NCBI GenBank assembly: GCA_018365455.1
Contig: JAGZJZ010000006.1
Location: 62,001 to 126,000, forward strand
Reading direction: 5' to 3'
Origin: Clostridiales bacterium
Lineage (GTDB): Bacteria > Bacillota > Clostridia > Lachnospirales > Lachnospiraceae
DNA: 64,000 nucleotides
The notes under the pieces are model-generated. The model made no database searches. It was not told the DNA's origin and worked only from the letters and a program-made list of their open reading frames with translations. Position 1 is the first letter of the stretch; each line of letters begins with the position of its first letter. A program made the position numbers and the translations under genes. Shown here piece by piece: positions 34,911-44,706 of the stretch.

Positions 34911-36985
34911 TATGCATCTTTTGTTTGAACCATCAAGACAACACTTCCCGTTTCCTGCATACAATCAACCTGATACATATATCCCGTACCTGCCAGGTCA
35001 GTCGTTTTGTCTTTTCCATTTACGAACACTTTTTCTATTATCTTTTCCGAATAAAATGCTGCCATTCCACCCTGTTTGAGAATCGCCATTGCCATATGCG
35101 TTTCAAACTTTACTTCCATTATGGGGTGAAAGCTAATATATTTATCTAATAATCCGCAGAAAATAACATCCTCCTGATATGGCAGTATCAGATGACATGC
35201 TGCCCCATCCGTTTCCAGTGATATTTCAGTTTTTTGTGCTCTGTCCATTATCATGGCATCTCCCTGGAAGTAATCATATACCAGGAACCGTTCTCCTTCC
35301 AGATCATAAATATCTGCTGGTGATATTGTGCCTTTCTGCCTGCACGAGGTGATGTTAAATGAAGCAATTACCCCTGCTTTACGCCCTTCCCCACATCCTG
35401 CCACATTGGTAAGCTTACAAAAACCTTCTCTTACCGGATCTTTAAAGATACAATCCGGCGATGGTTTGGCACCCCGGTCCATTCGCAATATTCTGCCGTC
35501 CCGGTATACTAATGGCTCTATGGCTTTTCTGTCTGTTTCCCCAATGCGATCACTGATATATACAGGTCCTCCGCTGACTGCCCTTAATAAACCATGCTTC
35601 CCGGAATCTTTATGAGAAGTCCAGAACATATCCCAGTCCAGATAATATAATTCATCATGATACAACGCATTGTATGCATTCTGCAGCAGATGTTCCCTGA
35701 ATCCATCTGCCTGATCCGGAACAAAATCATCACTGTTACGGGAAATTGCAGAGCCCTGGCGGCCTAAGATATTTTCCATTGCCATACCCATACAGTTAAT
35801 CAGTCTTCCTCCCATGTAAGCGGCGGCGGCTCCTTCCAGCGCCATATGCGTCTGTGCTACTGCCTCAGGAACTGGCTTGCTGTTCTCATAATAATTCTTT
35901 ATGGCACTTTGCCCGTCTACCTTAACAAAATCAATGCCATCCCTGCGAAGACGTTCATACCAGTCCCGGAAGAAACCATATCCCCGCTGTGCTTCCGGAT
36001 AAGGCAGCAGTTTTCCATTAGCCGTAACAAACAGATTCTCTTTTTCTTCCTGCGCAGCTGGGCTTCCCGGCTCTATACCTCCCCAGTAACCGCCAAAGGC
36101 ATGCCAGACACCAAACCATTTGATATCGGTGCTGCTTTTGATGTCAGACGTCATTTCTGAAAATCCACGGGGGAATTTCTCTATTTCCGGTGCCAGACTG
36201 TAAAGCCGCTGGTCATGGACAGACAGCCAGCCGTCATCCATCAGCATCCATCTTGCCGGAACATTTTTTTCTTTTAACTCTTTTGCCTTTTCCTTTACTT
36301 TCGCTTCGGAGATATCAGTATAGAAAGCATCCCAGCTGCACCATCCCAGGTACTCAAACATCTCCGGATAGTCCTTCTGGGCTTTTTCCAGTATCCCCTT
36401 TAATTTTGCTGCTTCGTGGAAAGCGCAGTTTATAGCAGAATAAAGTTCTTGCCCTTCCGTCATCAGAAATACCGGTTCACACAGCCGATTTATTCCCGCC
36501 ATATAAGCTGTCATCGTCAATGTGAGTATCCCATTCTTTTCCCCCTTTGCGTAAGCTTTGTATTTATTTCCGGAGAGGGGGAGCAGATATCCTGCCCCAT
36601 CTTCATATTCCATAAACAGGGATTGGGTTCTGTCTGGAATTTTACCAATATCATCTGTGAATTCCGGCCTGGTCCACCAGTCACGATGCAGATACATGGC
36701 TGTGACTGCCCGGGGATTCTGCTCTAATTCTATTTCCAATGCGACCGGCTCATGAAGATCCAGATTGTCATTTTCCCGGAAAGGCTGATTCACCAGTTCC
36801 AGACTCAGGCATCCGGATATCACTTTCCCTTTTTTTCCAATGGAAACCTCTGCCTTTCCTTTTTCTTCTTCAAATAAATAGATCTGTTCTCCATCCCGCT
36901 CACTTATACCGGTATGCTGCCATACATGTTCCCCGGATTTCTGACAACGAATTCTTAAGTTTATATTTTTGATACCCAGATTCAT
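34910..36985 (-). CDS. Sip1/GH36-related alpha-glycosidase (raffinose synthase family)
   Basis: A 691-residue protein with a GH36 Sip1-type barrel: EYLGWCSWDAFYTDIS opening motif, WMLMDDGW, proposed nucleophile Asp in FVKVDGQS, proposed acid/base Asp in SRNSDDF. Likely an alpha-galactosidase or transglycosylase on a galactosyl or related side group. The frame opens at 37009; ATG 36985 with AGGAGG 7 nt upstream is chosen. Starts just after the GH2 gene. Confidence 0.85.
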   Translation of the reverse strand: MNLGIKNINLRIRCQKSGEHVWQHTGISERDGEQIYLFEEEKGKAEVSIGKKGKVISGCLSLELVNQPFRENDNLDLHEPVALEIELEQNPRAVTAMYLHRDWWTRPEFTDDIGKIPDRTQSLFMEYEDGAGYLLPLSGNKYKAYAKGEKNGILTLTMTAYMAGINRLCEPVFLMTEGQELYSAINCAFHEAAKLKGILEKAQKDYPEMFEYLGWCSWDAFYTDISEAKVKEKAKELKEKNVPARWMLMDDGWLSVHDQRLYSLAPEIEKFPRGFSEMTSDIKSSTDIKWFGVWHAFGGYWGGIEPGSPAAQEEKENLFVTANGKLLPYPEAQRGYGFFRDWYERLRRDGIDFVKVDGQSAIKNYYENSKPVPEAVAQTHMALEGAAAAYMGGRLINCMGMAMENILGRQGSAISRNSDDFVPDQADGFREHLLQNAYNALYHDELYYLDWDMFWTSHKDSGKHGLLRAVSGGPVYISDRIGETDRKAIEPLVYRDGRILRMDRGAKPSPDCIFKDPVREGFCKLTNVAGCGEGRKAGVIASFNITSCRQKGTISPADIYDLEGERFLVYDYFQGDAMIMDRAQKTEISLETDGAACHLILPYQEDVIFCGLLDKYISFHPIMEVKFETHMAMAILKQGGMAAFYSEKIIEKVFVNGKDKTTDLAGTGYMYQVDCMQETGSVVLMVQTKDA

Positions 36986-37015
36986 CCTTATACCTCCTGA
37001 ATAGTGCAAGCTGGC

Positions 37016-39844
37016 TTATAACACTGTTACTCTGACATCCCAATTTTCCAGTGCCCCAGGTAAATCCGTCGATATATTGTGCCTGATATCTGTGCCAGAT
37101 GTGCGTGTATGAATCGACGGCGTAGTGGGGCTGCGACGTTCGTTTTGGTTGTTATCAGACTCCTTTTTCCTATCCGTCACCCTATAATTTTCCACTTCCA
37201 AAAAGGTGCCGGCTTGTTTTGGAATCAATAAGAAATGCAATTTTTTTTCTTCCCCCGGAAACAGCATCACATCATTATCTGTTCCTAAGAGATAATAATC
37301 ATCTCTCACCAATTCGATTCCAACCTCTGCTGCGGCTTCTTTTCCGGTATTTTTTATTACAATTGTCTTTTCCACCCTTGCCTCCGGAAATCTTTTATGT
37401 TCTTCATGCAGCACTTCCACGGTTCCACCACTGCAACGCAGAGGCTTTAAGATGTCTTTTTCCAGGCTGCTGAAGGTAAAGGTATTCTCCGATATGCACC
37501 TGCTGCCACTTTGCAGCTTTAGGGTCACAAAGAATATCCCTGGCTCTTTTGGCGCATGAAAAAGGGCTTTCCCCATAACAAAAGCACAGTTTTGGGGGAT
37601 ATTTCCGCTTAAAACAACCTTTGAAATCCTTTCCCCGGACAGATTTCGTACCAGCACTTCTGCCTGGGCCGGAAAGCTTTCACCGGAATTTGATACTACG
37701 ATATCTTCTGAGATTTCTTCATCCGGAGCATAATTCAATTTCCCATATGTCATGGAAATATGCTGTCTTTCATAAGCTCTTTTTACCTGATAATATGCTG
37801 ATTTGATTTCGCCGAAATAGTCTATCAGGTTCGTGCAGGAAGCATTGGGCCAGGGTTCATTCAACTGCCAAATAATGGTGCCGCTGTTCTGAAATGCGCG
37901 CCTTCTGTCTGCTTCAATCATAAAACGAAGTCCCTCAGACTGCATAAACTGGCTGCATTTTGTAAATAGCATCAGGTTCTGCTTCGTTTTTTCTATCTCA
38001 CCAAACATCTCCACATCCCGCAGATACGTTCCCCACCATTCACCATGATGCTGCCAGTTCAGGTCTCCGGACATAAGCGTAGGTTTTCTGGACTCTTCCG
38101 GAAGAAACTTCTCCAGACTTTTTACACTGCTGGTTCCATCCATTCCGAATTCACTGTGAAACAGGTTATCGGACTGTCCATATAATTCATAATGCTCCGG
38201 ATTTCCTTCGTATCTCCAGTTTCCATGCACATCATGGCTGACACCCTTTTCTCTGGTGATAAATTCTCTGGGCCCGGAAGCGGACGTTGGCAGAAAAAGA
38301 CGGGTGCCATCATAAGTTTCCACAATGGATTTTAGCAGGGCTATATTTTTATTGGATCCCGAGACGGGCCTGTCTGCTTCTTCCATCAGCTCATTTCCGC
38401 CGCTGTATACCATCAGTGCAGTATGATTGCGTTTCTCCAGTACCGCAGCTTTTGCATTAGCTTCCAGGAGCTCCAGAAACGTGTCATCCTCACAGGGCTT
38501 GTTGTCAATCCCGGAACTGGACTGGATAAATTCCTGCCAGATCAGAATACCGTTTTCATCACAGAGATCATAGAACATTTCCTTCTCGATCAGTCCGCCG
38601 CCCCATACCCGTACCATATTGACTCCGGCATTTACCATTGCTGTAATCAAATATGCATACTGGCTTTTGGTTACATTGCCATAAATATGATCCAGGGGCG
38701 TTAAATTGACCCCTTTTATAAATGTTTTCTTTCCATTTACAACAAATGTATATGGCAGTGCACCGTCATGCTCCTTTTCGTTATGCGCATATGAAAAGGA
38801 ACGGATTCCCACATGTTTTGTATTCGTATATAATACGCGGTCTCCATCCAGGATACTGCATGTAACCGGATAAAGGGGCTGTCCCCCGTCGCCATTCGGA
38901 TACCATAACTGCGGATCAGAGACCAGAATTACCTCATCAAATCTTCCGTCTGCATTCAGGCAGATGGTTTCAGTCCTGACTGTTTCGCCCATAACTGTGG
39001 AATCTTCCTTTGGCAGACTACTTGCCGGCTCTGTTATTTTTGCATCCATTGCCCGCATCCATCTTACATCCTGACAGCTTAAGTCCTCCGGAGATCCAAT
39101 ACATACTTTCAGATAGAGCTTTTCTGCCGCTTCGCCCTTAGGCATGTGACTTACCCTTCCCGATATACGGATCCTTCCTTTATCGCTTTCGTCCGGCTCG
39201 TTGCTCGCGGAGATAAATAAATCTTCTATTACCGCCTCTTCCATAATTTCCAGCACCACATCCTGCCAAAAACCAATATTAACCAGATGGGTGGAAAAAT
39301 CCCATTTATAGTTAAACCTGCTTTTCTGGGTGGAGGTAGCTGAGGTATATCCAATCTGTCCCATCTCAGAAGGTACCCCTTTAAAGATTACGACCAGTTT
39401 ATTTTTTTCCTTTATTTTGCCGGTGAGATCTATTCTCTTGTGTTCATACATGCCTTTGTGAGTGCCCGCCAGTTCGTCATTGACATAGATCATCGCCTCA
39501 TAATCCAGCCCTTTAAACACCAGAAATACGTTTTCCCCAGTCAGATCTCTGCCTATTGCATCTGGGTGAGAAGTAATTTCTGTCACTTGTCCCAAGAACT
39601 CCGTGCGGTACATCCACCAGCGGTTTTCCACCCATTCGCAATTCAGGCTGTTCCTGGCATAGTAAGGGTTATCGATGTATCCTGCTTTCCACAGGTCATA
39701 GTGTACGCCGCCCGGCACTTTTGCTTCTATCCATGGCGTAACACCGTGGAGTGTCTGGCCTGTTTCCATGCTTTTTTCTTTGATTGGCACATATGGCCAA
39801 TATCCCTTGACCTGCCATTTAAGATTTGATAATGAAATTTCCAT
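37016..39844 (-). CDS. GH2 beta-mannosidase
   Basis: A 942-residue GH2 enzyme close to beta-mannosidases: sugar-binding domain, Ig-like domain, TIM barrel, Ig-like C-terminal domains. Acid/base Glu in SGGNELMEE (about 484), nucleophile Glu in FHSEFGMDG (about 565). Removes terminal beta-mannose, as in the Man-beta-GlcNAc core of N-glycans or mannan ends. The frame opens at 39937, but ATG 39844 has GGAGGG 6 nt upstream. The last about 55 residues are an atypical polar tail encoded by repeat-like DNA. Confidence 0.92.
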   Translation of the reverse strand: MEISLSNLKWQVKGYWPYVPIKEKSMETGQTLHGVTPWIEAKVPGGVHYDLWKAGYIDNPYYARNSLNCEWVENRWWMYRTEFLGQVTEITSHPDAIGRDLTGENVFLVFKGLDYEAMIYVNDELAGTHKGMYEHKRIDLTGKIKEKNKLVVIFKGVPSEMGQIGYTSATSTQKSRFNYKWDFSTHLVNIGFWQDVVLEIMEEAVIEDLFISASNEPDESDKGRIRISGRVSHMPKGEAAEKLYLKVCIGSPEDLSCQDVRWMRAMDAKITEPASSLPKEDSTVMGETVRTETICLNADGRFDEVILVSDPQLWYPNGDGGQPLYPVTCSILDGDRVLYTNTKHVGIRSFSYAHNEKEHDGALPYTFVVNGKKTFIKGVNLTPLDHIYGNVTKSQYAYLITAMVNAGVNMVRVWGGGLIEKEMFYDLCDENGILIWQEFIQSSSGIDNKPCEDDTFLELLEANAKAAVLEKRNHTALMVYSGGNELMEEADRPVSGSNKNIALLKSIVETYDGTRLFLPTSASGPREFITREKGVSHDVHGNWRYEGNPEHYELYGQSDNLFHSEFGMDGTSSVKSLEKFLPEESRKPTLMSGDLNWQHHGEWWGTYLRDVEMFGEIEKTKQNLMLFTKCSQFMQSEGLRFMIEADRRRAFQNSGTIIWQLNEPWPNASCTNLIDYFGEIKSAYYQVKRAYERQHISMTYGKLNYAPDEEISEDIVVSNSGESFPAQAEVLVRNLSGERISKVVLSGNIPQNCAFVMGKALFHAPKEPGIFFVTLKLQSGSRCISENTFTFSSLEKDILKPLRCSGGTVEVLHEEHKRFPEARVEKTIVIKNTGKEAAAEVGIELVRDDYYLLGTDNDVMLFPGEEKKLHFLLIPKQAGTFLEVENYRVTDRKKESDNNQNERRSPTTPSIHTRTSGTDIRHNISTDLPGALENWDVRVTVL
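37061..37120. repeat. Repeat-like segment encoding the GH2 C-terminus
   Basis: CCGTCGAT (37066-37073) and ATCGACGG (37113-37120) are inverted; TAAATCCGTC and GTGCCTGATAT recur at 41105-41136. Confidence 0.45.
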
Positions 39845-39897
39845 TTGTATCCCTCCTGAATAAAGCAAGCTGGCTAGTACCGCACCAATTCGCCTGT

Positions 39898-41061
39898 TTA
39901 CACCGTTTTGACTACCGCGGGGCCTCTCACTGCACATTCATATGCCGTATCGAACATGGCAGCTATATTTGCAGGCGGAACATTTCCCATAATGTTATGT
40001 ACCTGGTTAAAGACAAAGCCGCTTCCTTTGGCGAATATTTCAATATTCTTTTCCACATGCGCGGATACTTCTTCCGGAGTTCCCTGCCACAACATACTCT
40101 GGGTGTCACATCCTCCGCCCCAGAAACAAATAGAATCTCCATATGTCCTTTTTAAATGTCCTGGGTCCATATTATCCGCAGAGATCTGTACCGGATTGAC
40201 TATGTCCACACCTGCTTCTATAATACCCGGCAGCAGTGCATCGATGGATCCACAGGAATGAAGGAAAATTTTAATATCACTGTTTTCGTGTACATGTTTG
40301 CAGAATGCTTTCAGATAAGGCAGACAGCATTCTTCATAACTTTCCGGCGAACACATAGGTGCATTCTGCATACCCAGGTCACTGTTTACTTCAATTGCCT
40401 GAATATACTTTCCAAACCTCTTGTTCATGCGGTCAAATTTAGCAATATTTTTACCCAGCTGTGTCTCATTCTGGTATTTACAGGATTCCGGGTCTAATAA
40501 CATCTCGCAGGCAAATTCCAACCCATGAAAGAAAGCGCCATATCCCATGACCATGGTAAATTTATCAGTTTCTTTATATATCTCTTCTGCTCTCCTGCCG
40601 AACAGCTCCCACTTTTCTTCTTCGCTTTTAAAACCATAAAAATCAGGGCAAATCCCATCGAAAAAATATCCTCCCGCCGGCATATACATTTCTCCCTGAC
40701 CGGAGCGCATCCGATATCCTCCGTCTGCCTGCCTGACCGGCCTAAAGCTATCCGGGACCAGGAATTCATACGTTCCCCGGGGATTCCACTTATACGTATT
40801 CTCCCATGGGGGATTTAACAACATGGTATCGATGTGAAACCTGTCCAGAATATCCTGATCCACTCTGGCCAACCCCTGTGAACAGTCAATCATCTCAATC
40901 TGATCCACAGACAGCCCTAAATATTTTCGCAGCTCATAATATGCGTATGCTGAAATACCCGTTGAAAAATGAACCCCCAGATCAATCGGCATCCGGTCCA
41001 CCGGTTTGTGTTCAATGGCATTTCCCACCCTTTGGCGGCTGCTCATATATTCTTTATTCAT
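39898..41061 (-). CDS. Uroporphyrinogen decarboxylase-like (UroD/MtaA fold) protein
   Basis: A 387-residue UroD-fold protein of the branch often found with sugar genes in Lachnospiraceae. It has HSCGS (about 270) and GGGCDTQ (about 315), the His/Cys pattern of zinc methyltransferases such as MtaA/CmuA, rather than haem biosynthesis residues. A methyl-transfer role, perhaps removing an O-methyl group from the glycoside, is possible. No corrinoid protein is encoded nearby, which weakens it. Lies between GH38 and GH2 genes. Confidence 0.82.
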   Translation of the reverse strand: MNKEYMSSRQRVGNAIEHKPVDRMPIDLGVHFSTGISAYAYYELRKYLGLSVDQIEMIDCSQGLARVDQDILDRFHIDTMLLNPPWENTYKWNPRGTYEFLVPDSFRPVRQADGGYRMRSGQGEMYMPAGGYFFDGICPDFYGFKSEEEKWELFGRRAEEIYKETDKFTMVMGYGAFFHGLEFACEMLLDPESCKYQNETQLGKNIAKFDRMNKRFGKYIQAIEVNSDLGMQNAPMCSPESYEECCLPYLKAFCKHVHENSDIKIFLHSCGSIDALLPGIIEAGVDIVNPVQISADNMDPGHLKRTYGDSICFWGGGCDTQSMLWQGTPEEVSAHVEKNIEIFAKGSGFVFNQVHNIMGNVPPANIAAMFDTAYECAVRGPAVVKTV

Positions 41062-41160
41062 GATGTCTTATCCTCTACTTTCTTTAAACAAATGCCTCCC
41101 CGCATAAATCCGTCTCTATATCGTGCCTGATATTTATGTATCACCATATGGTAAAATCTC

Positions 41161-41298
41161 GTAACAGTTCAGACAGGTCAGCGCATTTACTGCGCAGACC
41201 GTAAGAAAACCTGGGGCCTGCAGACATCCAGTCCTTCGCCGAAAGGCGAATTTTAATGGGCTGGATGTGTAACAGTTCATGCTGTCTGAACTGTTACG
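41161..41298. mobile_element. Family C MITE with 7-bp target duplication
   Basis: 138 bp with 16-bp perfect inverted ends GTAACAGTTCAGACAG and CTGTCTGAACTGTTAC. Flanked by the direct repeat AAATCTC (41154-41160 and 41299-41305). Inserted just after an alpha-mannosidase stop. Its relative is inside that gene at 42472. Confidence 0.85.
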
Positions 41299-41314
41299 AA
41301 ATCTCAGGTATTTG

Positions 41315-44300
41315 TTAAATATAGACCTTAAATGTTTTGATTTCAAAACACCCTATTTCAAATGTAATCCCGCTGCCGCTTAACATCAGTTCCTGCATCT
41401 CTTCCTCGCAGAGATTCGTTTCCACTACCCGTTTTACAGGGAAATGGAACTTCAGCCTCGCACCGGAGTCTTTTGCATTTTGAAATTCATATAACCGGAC
41501 AATATAAGCATCTTCTGCTTCCGCCTTCTTTACCGTATCAATTACAATATGGCTGCAGTCTGTCTCTATCATAGAGTAGGAAATCTTGTCCGTCTGTCCA
41601 TGCGGACAGCGGGTGCTATATACCGGCGTATTTACGCCGGGTGGCACTTGCTGCCCCTTCTTTTCTGCAAAGGAATACAGCAGAGGCATATTCAGCATCA
41701 TGGCTTCCTTCTGTACCTGGCATTCGGTAACACCTCCGGCATGGGGATACAGTGAATATGTAAATTCATGAATCTTCCTGTCCGCAGTCTCATCAGGGCG
41801 CACAGCAGATTTAATCAGAGACAGCCCCAGGGTATTCTGTTGAATATCGTAGCCGTATTTGCAGTCATTTAGAAGAGATACGCCATAGTTACCTTCCGAT
41901 AAATCAGCCCAACGATGTCCGCACACCTCAAATTTTGCAAAATCCCATTCATTATTCGTATGGGTCGGACGTTTTATATTTCCAAACTGAATCTCATACA
42001 CCGCTTCTTCACAGTGTACATCCACAGGAAAATATACCTTTAAAAGTACCTGTTCTTCTTTCCAGTCAGCAGTAGTCTTAAAATCAATTCTTCTGCTATT
42101 ATGATATAAGATCATATCCTGGGTAATTACCGAGCGGTTGAAGACCCAGACATGACGTAAAACGCCCCGTAACGCACCCTGCTCCATCACTTCTGATTTT
42201 ACCAGTTGAAATGGTTGATATGGTTTTTCTTTGTAATACACATCGATATCCCATGCATCAAAGCGCTGGGGTTTGTCTTCGTATGCCTGCAGCATGTTCA
42301 TGGGCGATTCGCAGCTGGCCTGACGGCCATTTTCTTTATCATACAGATAAGAAATCTCACCGTTCCCGTTCATTTCAATCTTGAAGAAGGCATTCTCCAT
42401 AGAAGTTTCTGTAACCTTGACAAGAGATCTGTCCGTTATATCAGTATTTTCACAATATGGAATCCTCTTATGTAACACTTCCGGCAGATCTGCGCATTTA
42501 CTGCGCTGATCGTACAAAAACCTGGGTCTGTCGGCATCCAGCCCTTCGCCGAAGGCGAATTTCAATGGGCTGGATGCGTAACAGTTCAGACTTGTCTGAA
42601 CTGTTATCATTTTATATCCATAGGAAGGAATATCCTTTATGTATACCAGAATGCCATCCTCTGTTTTCTGGTCTGCAAGCTTTTCGGATCCCCATGAGAA
42701 CTCCGTATGCAAAGTACAATGCTCTCCATAAGGAAGGAACAGGATATCATCTCTCGAAAAACCTGTGGTGTTATAGACTGCAATGGAATTCTCATTTACA
42801 CAGATCTCATCCATAAGCGCAGTCTGTACCTGGCGGCAGAGTTCCCCGCCTTTTTGTGCAATTTCCAGATAATCTCTGGTTGTATCCTCATATACCTGAC
42901 GAATGGATGACCCGGGAAGGATATCGTGGAACTGATTCAGCATTACCCGCTCCCAGATTCCATCCAGTGCTTCCCGTGGATAGCAATCCCCTCCGCCAAG
43001 TATATCCCGCATACTGTACAGGAATTCAATATTATGAAGCAGTACCTCTGACTGGCGGTTGAACTTCTTATTGGCAGCCTGCGAGGTATACGTACCCCGA
43101 TGCAGTTCAAAATAAAGCTCACCATCCCAGGTTCCCAGCTTTTTATGGTCTGTATGGTTGTAAATACGCTCAAAATAGTGCTCCGCGGTATCCATTTCCA
43201 CCCTTGGGATTCCTGGAATATTTTTCATAACACGGCTTTGTTCCAGCATTTCTCTGGTAGGTCCGCCGCCGCCGTCTCCCCATCCAAAGGCAATTAAAAG
43301 CTCATCATTTTTATCCTTATCTTTATAATTTTTCCATACTCCCGTCACTTCTTCCGGATCCATATGACCATTATAAGTATAGAACCAGGAGCCGTCTTCC
43401 GGCGTGGTAATAAAATGGGTAAAAATGCTCGTTCCGTCTATTCCCTTCCAGTTAAATGTATCATATGGAAAATGATTGTACTGGTTCCAGCTGATCTTCG
43501 TTGTCATGAAATATTTCATTCCTGCTTTTTTCATAATCTGCGGCAATGCACCGGAATATCCAAAGACGTCAGGCAGCCAGACCAGATTTGTTTCCAGTCC
43601 AAATTCTTCCTTAATGAATCGCTTTCCATAGATAAACTGACGTACCAATGACTCTCCGGACGGAACGTTGGTATCCGGTTCAACCCACATGCCACCGGTG
43701 ATTTCCCACTGTCCCTGGGCAATTTTTTCTTTTACCCGGGCATAAATTTCCGGATAATCTTCTCTCAGGAATTTGTACAGCTGGGGTGACGTATGCATAA
43801 ACCGGTATTCGGGATATTGTTTCATCAGATTCAGCACCGTGGAAAACGTTCTGGATGCTTTTTCCCGGGTGGCGCAAAGCCTCCATAACCATGCCATATC
43901 AATATGAGAATGGCCCACTCCGTATACCACAGGCTTTATTTCTTCCACCTTTGCATACTGATCCAGCTGTTCCTGTATATAAGCCAGTGCTTCCTGGATG
44001 GACTTATAGTATCCTTCTGATTGATACTCCAGAAAATTTACTCTTGCAAATGTATCATTCAGTACCCTTGTCAGCTTTATCCTGCGCAAATCATTCTCAT
44101 CCAGCAGCTTTACACACCGCAGCAGTGTATCTGTTATATAATAAAAACGGTCTGTCTCCATATCCAGCTTTACCAGCTGGGCAATCTTAAAAGTCCGCAC
44201 TCTGGGCACCACGAGAACGCCGCTCCAGGCCTTTATTGCAATATGCAGGGTGTTTCCATTTTCAAATACTTCCTGATCAAGAAGTGCTTCCTCATGCCAG

Positions 44301-44671
44301 ATATCAATTCCCTGAACCGGTTTGCCATTTATATACAGCAATGCTTCAGCGGTAGATTCTCCCCCATCCCGTGGACCAACTGACAGCTTGAGTGCCGTCT
44401 GGCTGTCCATAAAGGCTTCCGGAACTTGTACACTGGTGCGGAACCAGGCAACCTTGTCGTATCCTCCCCAGGTATCCCATAACCGGAAATCCTGCCAGCC
44501 GCTGTCATCATAACCCAGATCAAAAGCATCATCAATGCGGTCATCCATTGGGTGCTCTATATATTTCCATTCATCCAGTTCCACAACTTCACGGTATCTG
44601 GCAGGCCAGATATCTTCATCGATATATTTACGGATTTTTTCTAATATAAAATGCGGATCTTTTACTTTCAA
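41315..44671 (-). CDS. GH38 alpha-mannosidase, large form, with MITE-encoded insertion
   Basis: A 1118-residue GH38 enzyme. An N-terminal jelly-roll region (about 1-240) precedes the catalytic domain: zinc motif GHSHIDMAWLWRL, nucleophile Asp in WLPDVFGYSGALP, MLNQFHDILPGSSI. Residues about 687-734 (SLNCYASSPLKFAF and onward) are encoded by a family C element and are foreign to the family. They fall in a linker of the beta domain after the catalytic part, so the enzyme may still work. TTG start at 44671 with AGGAGG 7 nt before. Lies in the operon after the ROK kinase. Confidence 0.92.
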   Translation of the reverse strand: MKVKDPHFILEKIRKYIDEDIWPARYREVVELDEWKYIEHPMDDRIDDAFDLGYDDSGWQDFRLWDTWGGYDKVAWFRTSVQVPEAFMDSQTALKLSVGPRDGGESTAEALLYINGKPVQGIDIWHEEALLDQEVFENGNTLHIAIKAWSGVLVVPRVRTFKIAQLVKLDMETDRFYYITDTLLRCVKLLDENDLRRIKLTRVLNDTFARVNFLEYQSEGYYKSIQEALAYIQEQLDQYAKVEEIKPVVYGVGHSHIDMAWLWRLCATREKASRTFSTVLNLMKQYPEYRFMHTSPQLYKFLREDYPEIYARVKEKIAQGQWEITGGMWVEPDTNVPSGESLVRQFIYGKRFIKEEFGLETNLVWLPDVFGYSGALPQIMKKAGMKYFMTTKISWNQYNHFPYDTFNWKGIDGTSIFTHFITTPEDGSWFYTYNGHMDPEEVTGVWKNYKDKDKNDELLIAFGWGDGGGGPTREMLEQSRVMKNIPGIPRVEMDTAEHYFERIYNHTDHKKLGTWDGELYFELHRGTYTSQAANKKFNRQSEVLLHNIEFLYSMRDILGGGDCYPREALDGIWERVMLNQFHDILPGSSIRQVYEDTTRDYLEIAQKGGELCRQVQTALMDEICVNENSIAVYNTTGFSRDDILFLPYGEHCTLHTEFSWGSEKLADQKTEDGILVYIKDIPSYGYKMITVQTSLNCYASSPLKFAFGEGLDADRPRFLYDQRSKCADLPEVLHKRIPYCENTDITDRSLVKVTETSMENAFFKIEMNGNGEISYLYDKENGRQASCESPMNMLQAYEDKPQRFDAWDIDVYYKEKPYQPFQLVKSEVMEQGALRGVLRHVWVFNRSVITQDMILYHNSRRIDFKTTADWKEEQVLLKVYFPVDVHCEEAVYEIQFGNIKRPTHTNNEWDFAKFEVCGHRWADLSEGNYGVSLLNDCKYGYDIQQNTLGLSLIKSAVRPDETADRKIHEFTYSLYPHAGGVTECQVQKEAMMLNMPLLYSFAEKKGQQVPPGVNTPVYSTRCPHGQTDKISYSMIETDCSHIVIDTVKKAEAEDAYIVRLYEFQNAKDSGARLKFHFPVKRVVETNLCEEEMQELMLSGSGITFEIGCFEIKTFKVYI
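42472..42608. mobile_element. Family C element inserted in frame within GH38 gene
   Basis: About 137 bp collinear with 41161-41298: GCGCATTTACTGCGC, CTTCGCCGAAGGCGAATTT-like core, GGGCTGGATG, and right end CTGAACTGTTAT. The left end has drifted (GTAACACTTCCGG). With a 7-bp duplication the gain is 144 bp, exactly 48 codons. Confidence 0.8.
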
Positions 44672-44706
44672 TTAAATACCTCCTGTCACGCTCTAAACCG
44701 TCCGGC

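Noticed and set aside
41134..41346. 70-codon minus-strand ORF after the large GH38 gene
   Set aside because: It is the translated family C element and flanks; the ORF is explained by the insertion.
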